Source: Entomortierella parvispora (lineage: Eukaryota; Mortierellomycota; Mortierellomycetes; Mortierellales; Mortierellaceae). Taken from it: a stretch of DNA of 64,000 nt. The first letter of the stretch is position 1. Each line of letters begins with the position of its first letter. Shown in pieces: positions 9,392 to 21,378 of the stretch. The position numbers were made by a program, and so were the translations under genes. The stretch lies in the NCBI GenBank assembly GCA_963573315.1, contig OY752151.1, positions 1,178,001 to 1,242,000 of the forward strand, given 5' to 3'. Under the pieces are notes generated by a model that was given only the letters and a program-made list of their open reading frames with translations, was not told the DNA's origin and made no database searches.

Positions 9392-12300
9392 ATGTCTTTT
9401 GCCCCTCCTCCGCAACAGCAGCAGCAGCCCCGCCCCTATTACGCTGGTCCAGGCCAGCCGGGTCAGGGCCAGTTCGCCCCTGCTCCTAACGGACACCCAC
9501 AGCAGCAGCAACCACACCACCAGCAGCAACAAAGACCTCCAGGTGCCGCCCCCTTCAACAATGTCCGTCCGGGGGCCCCTGTGCAGGGCAATCCTGCAGT
9601 CCGCCCCATGCAGCCAGGAATGCGGCCCCCCATGCAGCAACCAGGTATTGATGCCGATTTCTGTTTTATGCTAGGACATGGACTTGACATTCTCCCTCAG
9701 CGATGGCTGGCTTGGTGATTTCGCCGGATCTTGGACTAACATGAAACTGTCCACTAGGTGCTGGACCCATGGCGCGACCCCCCGTCAACGGCGCTCACCA
9801 GCAGCCAGGAGCACCCCGCCCAAACCCAGGCTCGCCCTCTGGAGCAAGGCCTCCAATGGGTCCTCGCCCCCCTATGCCAAACCAGCAGATCAGGACGGCG
9901 TCCCCACTGCCGGGTCAACAGCCAGGAATGTCGCATGCCCCCTCTCCTCGTGCTGTCAACGCCAACCAGGCTCCAACCTCTATGGGAGCTCCTGGATCGG
10001 CCGTGTCCGGACATCAGCCTCCCTACCAGCGTGCCGCAACACCCCTTGGACATAATGCCCCGCCTTCATTACAGCCACAGCCACACCACCAGCAGCAACA
10101 GCAGCATCAACAGCAGCATCAACAGCAGCATCAACAGCAGCATCAACAGCACCAACAGCACCAACAGCACCAGCCACTGCAGCAACAGACCCCTCAGCCA
10201 ACACCTCCTCTTCCCTCGGCACCAGGTCATCAAAATGGCCCAGATATGAATGGCTTGTATAATCAAATGTCCAACTTGGCTGTTGGATCTAATGGAGGGT
10301 TGGATCAGCCGACCAATGCATTTTCCTCCATGCCTTCTCAAGGACCACCAGCTCAAACCGAGGTATGCTACAGTATTCTGAAAGCCGAGAAATACAAGAG
10401 TTCTTGGATGGACTTATTATTGGATCAAGCGACGCGATTCTAACAAAATATTCATTGTCTGATCCAATAGTTCAAAGCCAAGGCAGGAGCAAGGGCCAAG
10501 CGAGTGTTTGCTGCTGATCCATCTGGACCCCCACCATCGCAAGGCCAATCCGGCATGATGCCTCCTCCTTTGCCAGGAATGAACGCATTTGATGCTCAGG
10601 CTCCAGCGCAACAGCAACAACAGCCCTACGGATCCCAGAACTTTGGACAGCCCGCCCCTGTTGCAAACAGTGGATATCCACAGCCTCATCAGCAGCAGCC
10701 TGTGGCCCCTGGGTACCAGCAGCAGCAGCAGCAACACCAACCTCTGCCTCAGCAACCTATGGTTCCACCAGTGTATCCTCAGCACCAGCAGCAACAGCCA
10801 CACCAGCAAGCTCAGCAGCAGCAATTTAGACCCCAGGCACCAGTCCAGCCTGCCTCAAAGTCAAGGATAGACCCCGACCAGATTCCATCGCCTGTGGCAG
10901 TGCAAGAGGCCGACCAGCAAGAGTGGGAAGACACCCCTTTTGTGACTTCGTCCCGGACACACGCTACTCCCTTGGCAAGCTCAGACTTTACGGCAGTCGA
11001 TGGAGGTAATGCTGGATCTTGATGTAGAAACAAACAACTGCACCAGATTGGAATCTGATTTTTTGATTTTTCTTCTTACTTGCAAAAATATTTTGACAGG
11101 AAACTGCAACCCTCGTTTCTTCAGGATGACCACTTACAACATTCCCAACACGGAGGATCTTTTGAATACTGCTCAGATGCCCATGGGACTCGTTATTCAG
11201 CCATTGGCAAAGCTCCGTCCAGAAGAGGTATAGTTCTACTCTTGAGCTGTGGCTTTACTTGATTGCTGTTTTGTTCTGAACATATCACCGACTACTTTAT
11301 TTTTAGGCTCCTATCGAGACTGTCGACTTTGGCGATTCTGGTCCAGCGCGTTGCCGCCGCTGCAAAGCATATATCAACCCTTATATGATCTTCACGAATG
11401 GTGGACAGCGCTTTGTTTGCAATATGTGCCTGTTCGAGAATGAGATCGAACCTGGCTATTTCTGCAACTTGGATATGAACGGTCGCCGTTTGGATTTGGA
11501 ACAAAGACCAGAGCTCAGGAACGGAACTATCGAGTTTGCGGTTCCAAAAGAATACTGGAACAAGACTCCCGCTCCTGCTGCTTATGTTTTTGCGATTGAT
11601 GTGTCTTGGAACTCGATCCAGAGCGGTATGTTGAACCAGTGCGTTCAGGCCATTAAGAGCGCCATCTGGGACACCAACGGAGCTTCGCGCTTGGTTCCTG
11701 GGGCTCAAATCGGTATCATGACCTATGACAAGCACGTTCATTTCTATAACCTCCACGTAAGGATTGATCCACAAAGGGCACAAGTTCGAGAATATCTGGA
11801 AGAGTATTTTGGACATGCTTCTAAATGACTTTTTTTTTTCGCCCTTTGTTTTCTAGCCAAGCTTGGATCAAGCGCAGATGATGGTTGTGTCGGACGTAAA
11901 TGATATGTTTGTGCCTCTCAGCGAAGGATTCCTTGTGAGCCCCGACTCATCAAAGTAAGTGTTATCAAAAATTTTCGTATCCTTTGGGTGTCTAGAATAG
12001 GTTGTCAACATACTTATCCATTTTATCGTAGGGCCACTGTTGAGACACTATTGGAGATGCTCCCTCAAATTTTTGCTGAAAACAAGACAACGGAACCTGT
12101 CATCGGAGCAGTGGTCCAGGCAGTGCGCATGGCCTTGGAGGATCGCGGCGGAAAGTTGATGTTGTTCCAGACCTCGCTCCCCACGTATGGACCTGGATCT
12201 TTGAAGCATCGCGATGACTCCAAGCTCTATGGTACAGACAAGGAGAAAACTCTTTACGCTCCTCAGGACGATTTCTACAGGAAGCTGGCCGAGTCGTGCG

Positions 12301-13675
12301 TGGATGCTGGCCTTTCTATCGATCTGTTCTTGTTCCCCAACGCATACGTGGACGTGGCTACTTTGGGATGCCTGTCGACCATTACTGGCGGAGAGACCGT
12401 CATGTTCCCCAACTTCAATGCCACAAGAGACGGAGTCAAATTCCAGGGCAATGTAATCAAGATGGTTGGACGACCCTTCGGCTTCAATGCCTTGATGAGA
12501 GTAAGATGCTCTGCTGGCCTGAGAATCACCGAGCACTTTGGAAACTTCCACATGAAGAACTCGACGGATCTGGAGTTGGCTGGTGTAGATTCCGAGAAGG
12601 CCTTTGGTGTGTTGGTCAAGCACGATGGCAAGTTGGATGAGAAGACAGAAGCATCGTTCCAGGTCGCGTTGTTGTACACGACCGCGGACGGTTTGCGTCG
12701 GGTGCGTGTTCACAACTTTAGCACGCCCGTAACCACATTACTGGGCAACGTTTTCCGCTGGGCTGACATGGACACTACCATCAACTTTTTGAGCAAAGGA
12801 GGTAAGCAAGGCTCATACATCGATTTGTGCTTGGCTCAGCCTTTGTTTATCAATACCGTATTCTGACTCTTGACCATGTTCTTGTAAATCCTTTAGCAAT
12901 TGCGCAAGCCTTGAGCAAACCCTTGAATGAAGTGCGCGACGCCTTGACAGAAAAGTGCGTCAAGATTTTGTCCGCCTACCGTAAAAACTGTGCATCGTCC
13001 ACTGCTCCTGGACAGGTAAAGATTCTGTTGAAATAGAATGAACGACAACATTTTGGTTATCTTTCAAAAAAAACCCCCCCACGACTCTAACTCCCCCGTG
13101 CTTTTGAAAACTATTAGTTGATTCTACCAGAGTCCTTCAAGTTGTTCCCGTTATACGCTTTGACGCTTCTCAAGTCAAAATCATTGCGTGGCGGCAAGGA
13201 TATTAACAGTGATCTGCGCGTGCATCAGATGCGTATGCTGAAGGGTATGGGAGTCAGTGAGTCTATCGCTTTCTTTTACCCTCGCATGGCCCCCATTCAC
13301 GAGTTGGATCCCAAGGTAATAAGCCTCACCGCTAGTGGTTGCTATGTGCAGATCTACTGAATGTTTTCTTGGCCTTGTGTCATTGTGTTCTGACTTGTTT
13401 TCCTTCTCAATCCATCTATCCATCTTTCATCGGAATTGTAGGTTGGAGTCACAGACTTGACTGGCCGCGTGCGTCTCCCAAGACTGATTCGTGTCTCTTA
13501 CGCGCGATTGAGCTCCGGCGGCGCCTACATGCTCGAGAACGGTCAATGCCTGTACCTTTGGTTGGGACGAGATATTTCCTCTGAATTCCTGTCGGATGTC
13601 TTTGGTGTCCCTACTTTGGATGATGTTGATCCTCAAATGGTAACATACTTGGTGGCCGTTTTAATGTGCTTAATA

Positions 13676-13708
<33 letters not shown>

Positions 13709-14031
13709 TCTATTATTTTTTGATTGTGAAACTCATCTCATCGTCTTTTTTTATATAGCGCTACTTGCCCGTGTTGGAAAGCCCATTGAACGTGCAAGTT
13801 CGCACGATCGCAGACTACATGCAAGACCAGCGTGCCAAGTACTTGAACCTGATTGTGGTTCGTCAGGGCAAGGACCAGGCGGAACTTGAATTCTCGAATC
13901 TCTTGGTGGAAGACAAGAACAACGACGCCATGTCCTATGTCGATTACCTCTGTGCTATCCATCGTATGATCCAGACAGAGGTCACGACCCGTCCTCACGA
14001 GGTACCTACCGGTCTCTGGACTTCTCGTTAA
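9392..14031 (+). CDS. SEC24: COPII coat subunit Sec24
   Basis: Cargo adaptor of the COPII coat at ER exit sites; pairs with Sec23. Eleven exons: 9392-9644, 9758-10362, 10471-11005, 11100-11227, 11307-11756, 11857-11954, 12032-12801, 12897-13015, 13118-13315, 13442-13639, 13759-14031. All phases agree and give 1,208 residues. Residues 1-460 are Pro/Gln-rich with CAG/CAA runs. Then come the conserved NCNPRFFR...YNIP segment, the zinc ribbon near 523-549 (CRRC...CNMC), the trunk (AAYVFAIDVSWNSIQSG, GAQIGIMTYDKHVHFYNL), beta-sandwich and helical parts, and a gelsolin-like domain (LYLWLGRDIS) ending YLCAIHRMIQTEV. The NCNPRFFR/YNIP block and the long N-terminus look closer to the Sec24C/D branch than to Sec24A/B. 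The T-run of roughly 28 nt at 13679-13706 lies in the last intron. Confidence -1.
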
Positions 14032-14791
14032 ACCTAAAAAAAATACCATTGATGTGGACAAAAGTTTGTATTGGGGGGGGGGGGGGAATCGTGTCATAAA
14101 AGACCGAAGAGATGACATTCGCGATATAAAGACAAAGCATAAAATACCTTTTCTCATTCTCAAATGCCTCCCCTCGTTCCTTCTGACCGCATTATAAAAA
14201 CCAGAGTAATTTTTATTGCACAATTTCGTCTAGGCCGAACATTGAAGTAGAAAAGGAGAAAAGAAAAGAAAAAAGAACAAAGAAATCAAGATTTCTCAAT
14301 ATCATTAATCCTTCCCGAGGGAAAGGTTTTTTGGGGGGGAAGAGGAGAGAGAGAAGGGTGGTTCTTCCCTTCCTTTTTCCTATCTCTACTTCATTTGGTG
14401 TTTATAAAGAGAAAAAGAGAGGGACAAAAGCAAGAGAAGGCGGTCCGAGTATTCAAGACCCGCAAGAAGAAAGAAGGAAATAGTAAAAAAAAAGAGCAGG
14501 ATGCATCGCTCCCCATGCACGATAAAATGGGAAAAAAAATTACAGAGGATGAGGAGAAAATACAACGGGGGAGGAATTGGGGAGGAAGGAGTGAGGAGGA
14601 AATGTACAGGGTGACAGTCAGTACGGAGTGGGGGTAGAAGAAAGAAAAACAGTGTACAGGGTGAAGGATCCGTTACAAAACGCATATGACAAATTACGCG
14701 AGTAGAGACATTTTTCCCCAGCATCTTCATCAACCTGTTGGGGGCGGTGGCAGCGATCGAGACGAACGACGGTCGTTTCCCAGCAAAAGTC
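14032..14791. other. Convergent 3' region of SEC24 and RCD1
   Basis: 760 bases between converging stop codons. Includes a run of 14 G at 14073-14086 and purine-rich tracts on the plus strand. No coding signal supported. Confidence -1.
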
Positions 14792-16455
14792 TTAGTTGGT
14801 CGTACCATTAGTGGCCGTCGCCGCGGCGTTGCCATTATCAGACAGGTTGATGATCAACTGCGCAAGACATCTCTTGGTGGTGATGTCGTCTTTGAGGGCC
14901 ATGGCAAAAGTCGCATCCCTAAGAGGCTCAGGCAAGCACTGTCGAAGTGCCTCGCGTGCCCTATTTCCCAAGTAGTAAGGAAGCAAAGTTCAACAGGTAT
15001 GAGAAAAACAGATATATCTAGAGCTGTCCAGCGTGGTTGCGGAAGGGAGGATTCGATGGACGGGTGAGCTTACCTTGGGTTGTCCGACAGACGGAGATAA
15101 CATTTTACAACGTGCTTCAACAAACGGACGGCTAAAGTGTCGACCAGCTGGTGGACCATGTTGCTAAGCACTGTACCGACAGCGTAGAAACGCTCATACG
15201 TCTGGCAAATATAAGCCAGGCCCATGTCATCGAGCAAGATCCTCTGCACAATAAAGATGGCAACCTTGTGTAGAGATAGATAGAGGGAGATCATGAGAGT
15301 TAGTGGAAAGATTCTGAGGATTGAGGACGAGCTTGTCAACATGCCACATAGGCAGAACATACAGTTTTGGAGAGCTCGCTTCCTGTTTCCATGATGCGGA
15401 GGCAAAGGGGGATGATCTCTGTCGAGAGGAGGAAAGTGATCACCTCGGTGTTGTCGTTCTAAGTAATTGACCACGGGATGAGACTCTAATATCAAGCGAA
15501 CAGTGCGAAAATGAGGCAAAGCGACGACGGCATTTACCTTGACCAATGCTCCAATGACGCCAAGACTTGTCAGGCGGAGATATTCAAAAGGACGTGTTTT
15601 GCTGGTGGTGTTCAAGAATGGGTAGAGAAACAACGGAATGTGGGCTGCAGGATACGAAATAGAGGCAGATCAGCTGTCAGTTCTGGTGTCCGGAAGGCTC
15701 TTTTCTTCAACAAGCCGGAGGCGCAGGTCTATCATTTTACCGTTCAAGAATAAACCCCTGGTATCGGGATGACTCGCCACGCACTGCAGAAGAGCCAAAG
15801 CATTGCAAACACGATTGGAAGCGTGGGCAGTCAGTCCAGAAGGCGCCAATAGGGGATAGACAGAGACGATCTCTTGGAGGAGAGCAGCCATAACGCCTAT
15901 TTTATGCCAATTCATCAAAGGCAAATTTAGCGGCTTGCAATTACATTCCTTCGTCATTTATGATAGACAAATGCGCGTACCATAGGAATGCCAGAGAACA
16001 AGAGCCAGCTCTTCAAACTGCTCGCGTTTCTTGCTCAACTCCAGGAGGGCCTGCTCGCGGTTGTTTGGGTTGGTAAGCTCCAAGATCAGATAGTAGATCT
16101 TTTCATCCTCGATGCTAGCCAGTCGGAACTGTTGCTGCTGTTGCTGCTGTTGCTGCTGCTGCTGTTGTTGTTGCTGCTGCTGTCTTTGTTGCTGCTGGAG
16201 AAGCTGTTGCTGTTGCTGTTGTTGTTGCTGCTGCTGCTGCTGCTGAAGGTGCTGCTGCTGCTGTTGCTGTTGCTGCTGTTGCTGCTGATGCAACTGCATG
16301 GCCATTTGACTGTTGTTCATTCCTCCGGCAGCATATCCCATCTGATTGGGCCCTACACCTGAGAGGCCTCCGGCGCCCTGTCTGTTCTGGTTGGTAATTC
16401 CGGCTTGGTGCATGTACTGTAAGGAGGAAGGTGGCTGTCCCTGTAGGGAATGCAT
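14792..16455 (-). CDS. RCD1: CCR4-NOT subunit Rcd1/CNOT9 (Caf40)
   Basis: Armadillo-repeat subunit of the CCR4-NOT deadenylase, bridging RNA-binding proteins to the complex. Six minus-strand exons: 16455-15981, 15896-15741, 15644-15538, 15458-15363, 15264-15074, 14960-14792; 397 residues. Family blocks across the exons: [150 protein letters not shown] and [13 protein letters not shown]. The N-terminal 105 residues are specific to this protein and include a tract of about 55 residues that is almost all Gln. The ATG at 16455 is the first in frame. It diverges from the cyclin gene. Confidence -1.
16129..16305 (-). repeat. CAG/CAA glutamine-tract repeat in RCD1
   Basis: About 175 bases that read as mixed CAG/CAA codons on the minus strand, interrupted by a few Leu, Arg and His codons. 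The codon mixing means this is selected or old rather than a fresh pure-CAG expansion. Confidence -1.
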
Positions 16456-17273
16456 ACTAGTGGAGGAGAGGTTATTTTTCTCTCTTTGAGGAGTCTGTTG
16501 GAGAGTAAGGTCTAAAGAAGTGTCCCGTCTGCCTGGCTCGTCTGCGTCGGTGGTTGTAGGAGAGGTATTGAAGGTATCCTGGGCGGGCCACTGCGAAGAT
16601 GGACAAGAGGCGTAGAGATGGAGATGGGGATGAAGAAGGAGGAAAGAGACAATGAGATGAAGGAGAGGGATGCGTGTGCAACAAATGGATGTGATTGATG
16701 GCCAGCAGCCAAGGGCTGGAGGGGACGGGGGAAAAAAGATTTATTTCCAGGCGAGGCGCCTTATTTCCCTGCACAGTTTCTCCCTGCTCCCTTTTCCTTT
16801 CTTTTGTTTGGACCGGACCCAAAAAAAAAAAATCAAGCGGCTGCACGTTGCCCCTTAAATGTCTGGCACATCCACAACGCGCACCCTTTACGCCTGCCCT
16901 TGTTGTCTGTCCATCACCTCGTGTCCGTCGTTGTCGTCGTCTCTGCCTCCTCCAACCCTCTGCAGTGATCATCTGGCCCTGTCTTCTCTTCGTCACCCTC
17001 CTTCTATCTCTTCTTCTCTCCCTCTCCTTCACAAGCCGCCCATTGTGTACGATATCCTGGCCCTTGTTCACTTTTTAAACGCTCAATTATCTTCCTGTGC
17101 TAATACCTCCTGCATGCCTGCATGTGCCCATTCCGCGTTACATCATCACCAGAACACAACGAACGCCTATACCCCAGTGATTTCACCTAGCTCTAGCGTG
17201 TAAAGATCCCACACCTGTCCTTCTTTCGCCTGAGTAGTGTAATCCTCTTCAATTCTTGCAGCCGGCAAACATC
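16456..17273. other. Divergent promoter region RCD1 / cyclin B
   Basis: 818 bases between two divergent start codons. Pyrimidine-rich tracts on the plus strand (about 16925-17040) and an A-run near 16821-16831. Frames seen on the minus strand (16472-17071) are proline/arginine-rich by-products of this composition; no gene called. Confidence -1.
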
Positions 17274-19427
17274 ATGGCACAACCAGTAGGTGACATTTTT
17301 GAAATTTATCCGGCATTCCATGACATGCATGACCTAATATCTCTTTATCTTTTCCAATCACCTAGCTGACCAGGGTTCAGAGCAGTCGGGTACAGGAACT
17401 GGAGAATGTCGTCGCCGCTCCAGCTAACACACAAAAGCCCTCCATCTTCGTCAGACGGTCCACGGACGTGTTGAAAACCTCCAACGTGGTCGCTGCCTCC
17501 AATGCGGGAGCTGCAACACGACGCATGGCCTTGGGGGATGCTACAAACCGCAGTTCAGCTGTCAATACCGCACCTCCAGTCAAAGGAAAAGAAGTATGTC
17601 GGCTGATAGCCAACCCTGATGTGGTCCTCCATCCTCTCTCCCATCCTTCATTCCCTTCCCCCCTGATGACTGGAAGTCCGCCCCTTGTATTTTGGTTATA
17701 TTTTTTTTTTTTTCGTTGTCACTTGTCACGTCCAGACGCGACTTCGTACAGAGACGTACCTGGCAGTCCAAAAAAAAATTATCAAAACTCCACACTTGTT
17801 CTTTTCTTTGACACTTCCTCGATGGCAGACAGCCTCAGTTTCATGTTGCTGACCTCTTGCGAACAGAATGTAGGTCTCCGGAGAGCCCCACTGACAAAGA
17901 CCCGCCTGGTCCCTGCGATTTCAGCAACTGCCGCAGCTGTGTCAGCACCAGCCCAGAGACCATCTGTTACCGAAGATGCCATTGTGCCCGTTCTGGGTAA
18001 GAGAACGCACGCTCAGGTGTTGGGCGCATCCCAAGCGCCAGTTGCTGCCAAATCTCAGAATCGTGCGAGCGGACCCCTTGCGACTGAGGCTGATGTACCA
18101 GTCGCAAGACTTAGACGAGAGATGACAGACATCGAACCAGCCGCGACGTCGACAAAAGAAGCCGTTCCTCCTCCGGTGGCCCGGAAAGCAGTCCTTCGCG
18201 ATATTCCGCTCAATACTCTTGAAAAGAGACCGGCGATGGTGACGAAGCTTGACTTTGAAAAACTCGAGCTTGAGAACATAGATGTTCAGCCTATCAGAGA
18301 AAAGAGCATCAGAATCCCACGGAGCAAGAAGGAAGCGGCGCAAGTGTTAGCTAATATCACCCCCGATCGCCCTGTACCTGTTACCTTGACGGATGCGGAC
18401 GCGGCCCTCAGACACGAGGAAGAAATCAACAAAAAGCGACCTCTTCATCAAGAGGTTGCTCAATGGGACGATATTGACAAAGAAGATAAGGATCCTCTGA
18501 TGGTGTCAGAATATGTCACTGACATTTTCCAATACATGCTGGAACTGGAGGTAAGATCAATTGCAAATTGAAGTGGAAGATGCGGACAAAAATTGGTTCT
18601 TTGTTGTATCCGTCATGAAGTTGACGAATCCTCTGTACAGCTACTGATCACCTTTTCTTTTCCATTTCTCTCCCCGTTGCTCTGACTAATTGATCCAACA
18701 GTGCAAAACTATGCCTGATCCCAATTATATGAATAACCAAAAGCACCTGGCCTGGAAGATGAGATACGTCCTAATTGACTGGATGTCCGAGGTTCATTAC
18801 AAGTTCCGCCTGTTACCAGAGACGCTTTACTTGGCCGTAAATCTGATGGACCGATTTCTTTCTTCACGGACAGTGGCTGCGGCAAAGTTCCAACTGGTCG
18901 GTGTCACTGCTCTCTTTGTCGCTTCAAAATATGAAGAGGTGATGGCACCTTCCATCTACAACTTTGCATTCATGGCAGATGAGGGGTTCAAGGACTACGA
19001 AATCTTGAGTGCAGAGCGGTTCATGCTTCAGGCCCTGGATTTCCAAATCTGTTACCCAAGCCCTATGAACTTTTTGAGACGGATCAGCAAGGCAGACAAC
19101 TACGATATCCACTCGCGCACGGTGGCCAAGTATTTGATGGAGGTGCCATTGATGGACCACGCCTTCTTGGAGTGTCCACCCTCGGTTTTGGCGGCAGCGT
19201 CCATGTGTCTTGCTCGGCGGATGATTGGCAACCCTGAATGGGAGGACACTTTGGTGCACTACTCGGGATACACTATGGAAGAGCTGTTACCATGGATGGA
19301 GCGCATCATTGTAGCGGTTCGTCGCAGTCGCAACGAGTCGTTTATTTATCAGAAGTACTCGACTAAGCTGTTCATGAGGGCATCAGTCTTTGTTCGGGAA
19401 TGGATCTTACATTTGGAAAAGAGTTAA
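17274..19427 (+). CDS. B-type mitotic cyclin
   Basis: Regulatory subunit of Cdk1 for G2/M. Exons: 17274-17285, 17366-17593, 17867-18550, 18702-19427; 549 residues. A canonical destruction box RMALGDATN lies at 57-65 and a KEN box at 79-81 that is split by intron 2 (K-E from exon 2, N from exon 3). Exon 4 carries the cyclin box: MRYVLIDWMSEVHYKFRLLP, ETLYLAVNLMDRFLSS, and FVASKYEE with the Lys and Glu that contact the kinase. The C-terminal cyclin fold follows (ILSAERFMLQALDFQICYPS, CLARRMIG). Together this is the cyclin B signature. Intron 2 is 273 nt, a multiple of three, with no in-frame stop, so splicing there is worth checking. A diverged copy lies at 36802-39271. A UGUACAUU sequence sits about 45 nt after the stop. 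Confidence -1.
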
Positions 19428-20352
19428 AGAATTCTTCTCCTCCTCCTTTGCACTACTACTATCACTTATCATTGTACATTAGACTTTCTCCTTCTTCTCC
19501 TCCTCCTCTCCTCCTCTCCTCTTCCTCCAAATAAACAGCAAAAAAAATGATGTTTCATTTTGATGGATTTGGAACATGCATGCGCAAGCTGATGAGGCGC
19601 AATGGTGTTCCAGAAACTTGCTTCCTGCAGGGTTGGTTCGGGGGTACCAAGCAATTGAGCCGAGAACAGCGGCCCAAGAGGGTCAGGGCGAATTCAATTG
19701 ACGGTCCAACAACTATCCATTGGACCAGCAGCTCCGACAACCTGCGCTGGGTTTCCTCGAAAAAGTTTTTATCCCTTCGTCCTTTTTTGCACTGTGACCT
19801 GCGTTGAAGGAAGGAAGCACAGTCACGGTATTATAAATAAGCGCTGCTCCTTGCAACATGGTGTTTTTCTCTTTATCGTCTCACAAACGAAACAGGGCTT
19901 CAATTGCTTGTGACCCTCCTCCTGCGGCCTGAAAAACTGCAGATCGGGACATGGGTCGCTTGCCCAGACAGGCGCCTAAGAACGACCCCATTTGTGTGCT
20001 CTATTAAAACGTATAGTGTGTCCTTTTTTCCTATGGTGCGCCGTATACCAACGAGTACAGACAAACCACTTATTGCCTTCCCAAAAAAAAAAGAAGAAAA
20101 GCTCTTGAACACTGCGAAAGTCATGATCGAGTTGGTCATTATCGTTCAACGTACATGAAATTGTAAATACTGTATGACTTAATGTCACGTGCCGTAACCA
20201 CGTCCGCGCATCATCTCATCATCCATCACCCACCACAAAAGCCGCTCCCTCTCCCTTTCTCCTTCCCTTCACTCTTTCGCTCTTTTGCTTTCAAAACACT
20301 TCGCACAAAACAACCCTTTTCAAACCCACTAAGAACATCTTGTATATCACAA
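19428..20352. other. Spacer after cyclin B
   Basis: 925 bases. The first 120 are CTCCTC-rich 3' UTR sequence; the rest has no supportable frame. Pyrimidine-rich sequence just before 20353 fits a promoter for the next gene. Confidence -1.
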
Positions 20353-21378
20353 ATGGTCACTACACGCTCCAGAGTCTCCAAGAAGGGTCAGGATGTCGCC
20401 AACATCCAACCTGCCGCGGTGCCCACACTCAAGCGCAAGAGCACTGCATCTTCGTCCTCGGCAGAATCGTCCAGGATGCCCACCAAGATCCCCAGGACAT
20501 CCCTTGAGTCGGATCTTTTAGCAGAGGCGAAACTCCCACAGGCTCCAGCACCAACCCCAGTCAGCAATGATGCCTCGAACGCAAAGGTGTATCAACCGGC
20601 GCCTCCTTTTACCAATAGCAGTAGCAACAGCACGGACCACATCAACAATGGAAACAGAGACGACAACAACACCGTTGTTTCCCAACCAGAAATGCTCCTA
20701 ACCGCCGCTCCTTCAGCTCCTCCTCTTGCACCTACTGCCCCGCTCGTGGGAGGCAGTGATGAAACTGAGCTGGATGCCGTCAAGGAACCAGCACCAGAGG
20801 CGATTACCTTGATGCCCGAGGTGACCACCATTCTGACGGCTCCAGTGACAGACCAGCTTATCGAGTCACTTGTTGCGAGTTCTACTCCCTTGGCTGTCCC
20901 GCCTCTACCCGCCCCTACCGCCCCCGAAGTCTCGAGTGTTTCTGCGATAGCACCGTTGGTGACGAACCCTCAGGACCCACTATCCACCAACAGAGTCGCG
21001 GGAGCGACAACAGCCCCTGTTCTACCCCCTATCCCGACTGACCCTGTTTTCTCTACATTGACGCCTGCCACAGCTACCGTCACGACCAGCACAACGCCTT
21101 TGCCCAATAGCAATAGTAACAATTATGTCGAACCACCAACGAACGGTCGTCTCTCGGCGACTTTGGTCGGGATTGACGCTGCGACAGCCAGTGCAGCCCA
21201 TGCTCAAGCGCAGGCAGAGGCACAACAAGCACCGGTCCAACTCCAAGACCAAACCCAGGCTGGGCAGGTTGTTGGTGGTGTGGGATCCAATGGGCCAGAG
21301 GAACAAAAGAAGTCAGTTTTAGCCGACAAGAATGATCAGGGCCCCGCAGGTACAACCACAATCTCCACCACTGTGTAA
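20353..21378 (+). CDS. Low-complexity Pro/Thr/Ala-rich protein of unknown function
   Basis: Single exon, 341 residues from the ATG at 20353. The frame is open another 171 bases upstream, but that part is UTR-like. The N-terminus is basic (MVTTRSRVSKKG, then TLKRKS) and could act as a nuclear localisation signal. Most of the rest is Pro, Ala, Thr, Ser, Asn and Gln with no predicted globular domain, no signal peptide and no membrane segment. It contains one PSAP (120-123) and two PTAP (127-130, 188-191) tetrapeptides, which match the Tsg101/Vps23-binding consensus but are expected by chance at some rate in such sequence. The even open frame and the good fit of start and stop support a real gene. 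I do not recognise a family. Confidence -1.
   Translation: MVTTRSRVSKKGQDVANIQPAAVPTLKRKSTASSSSAESSRMPTKIPRTSLESDLLAEAKLPQAPAPTPVSNDASNAKVYQPAPPFTNSSSNSTDHINNGNRDDNNTVVSQPEMLLTAAPSAPPLAPTAPLVGGSDETELDAVKEPAPEAITLMPEVTTILTAPVTDQLIESLVASSTPLAVPPLPAPTAPEVSSVSAIAPLVTNPQDPLSTNRVAGATTAPVLPPIPTDPVFSTLTPATATVTTSTTPLPNSNSNNYVEPPTNGRLSATLVGIDAATASAAHAQAQAEAQQAPVQLQDQTQAGQVVGGVGSNGPEEQKKSVLADKNDQGPAGTTTISTTV

Noticed and set aside
16472-17071. 199-codon minus-strand frame upstream of RCD1
   Set aside because: Arg/Pro/Ser-rich product of the divergent promoter region. It does not join in frame to the RCD1 start and crosses likely UTR.
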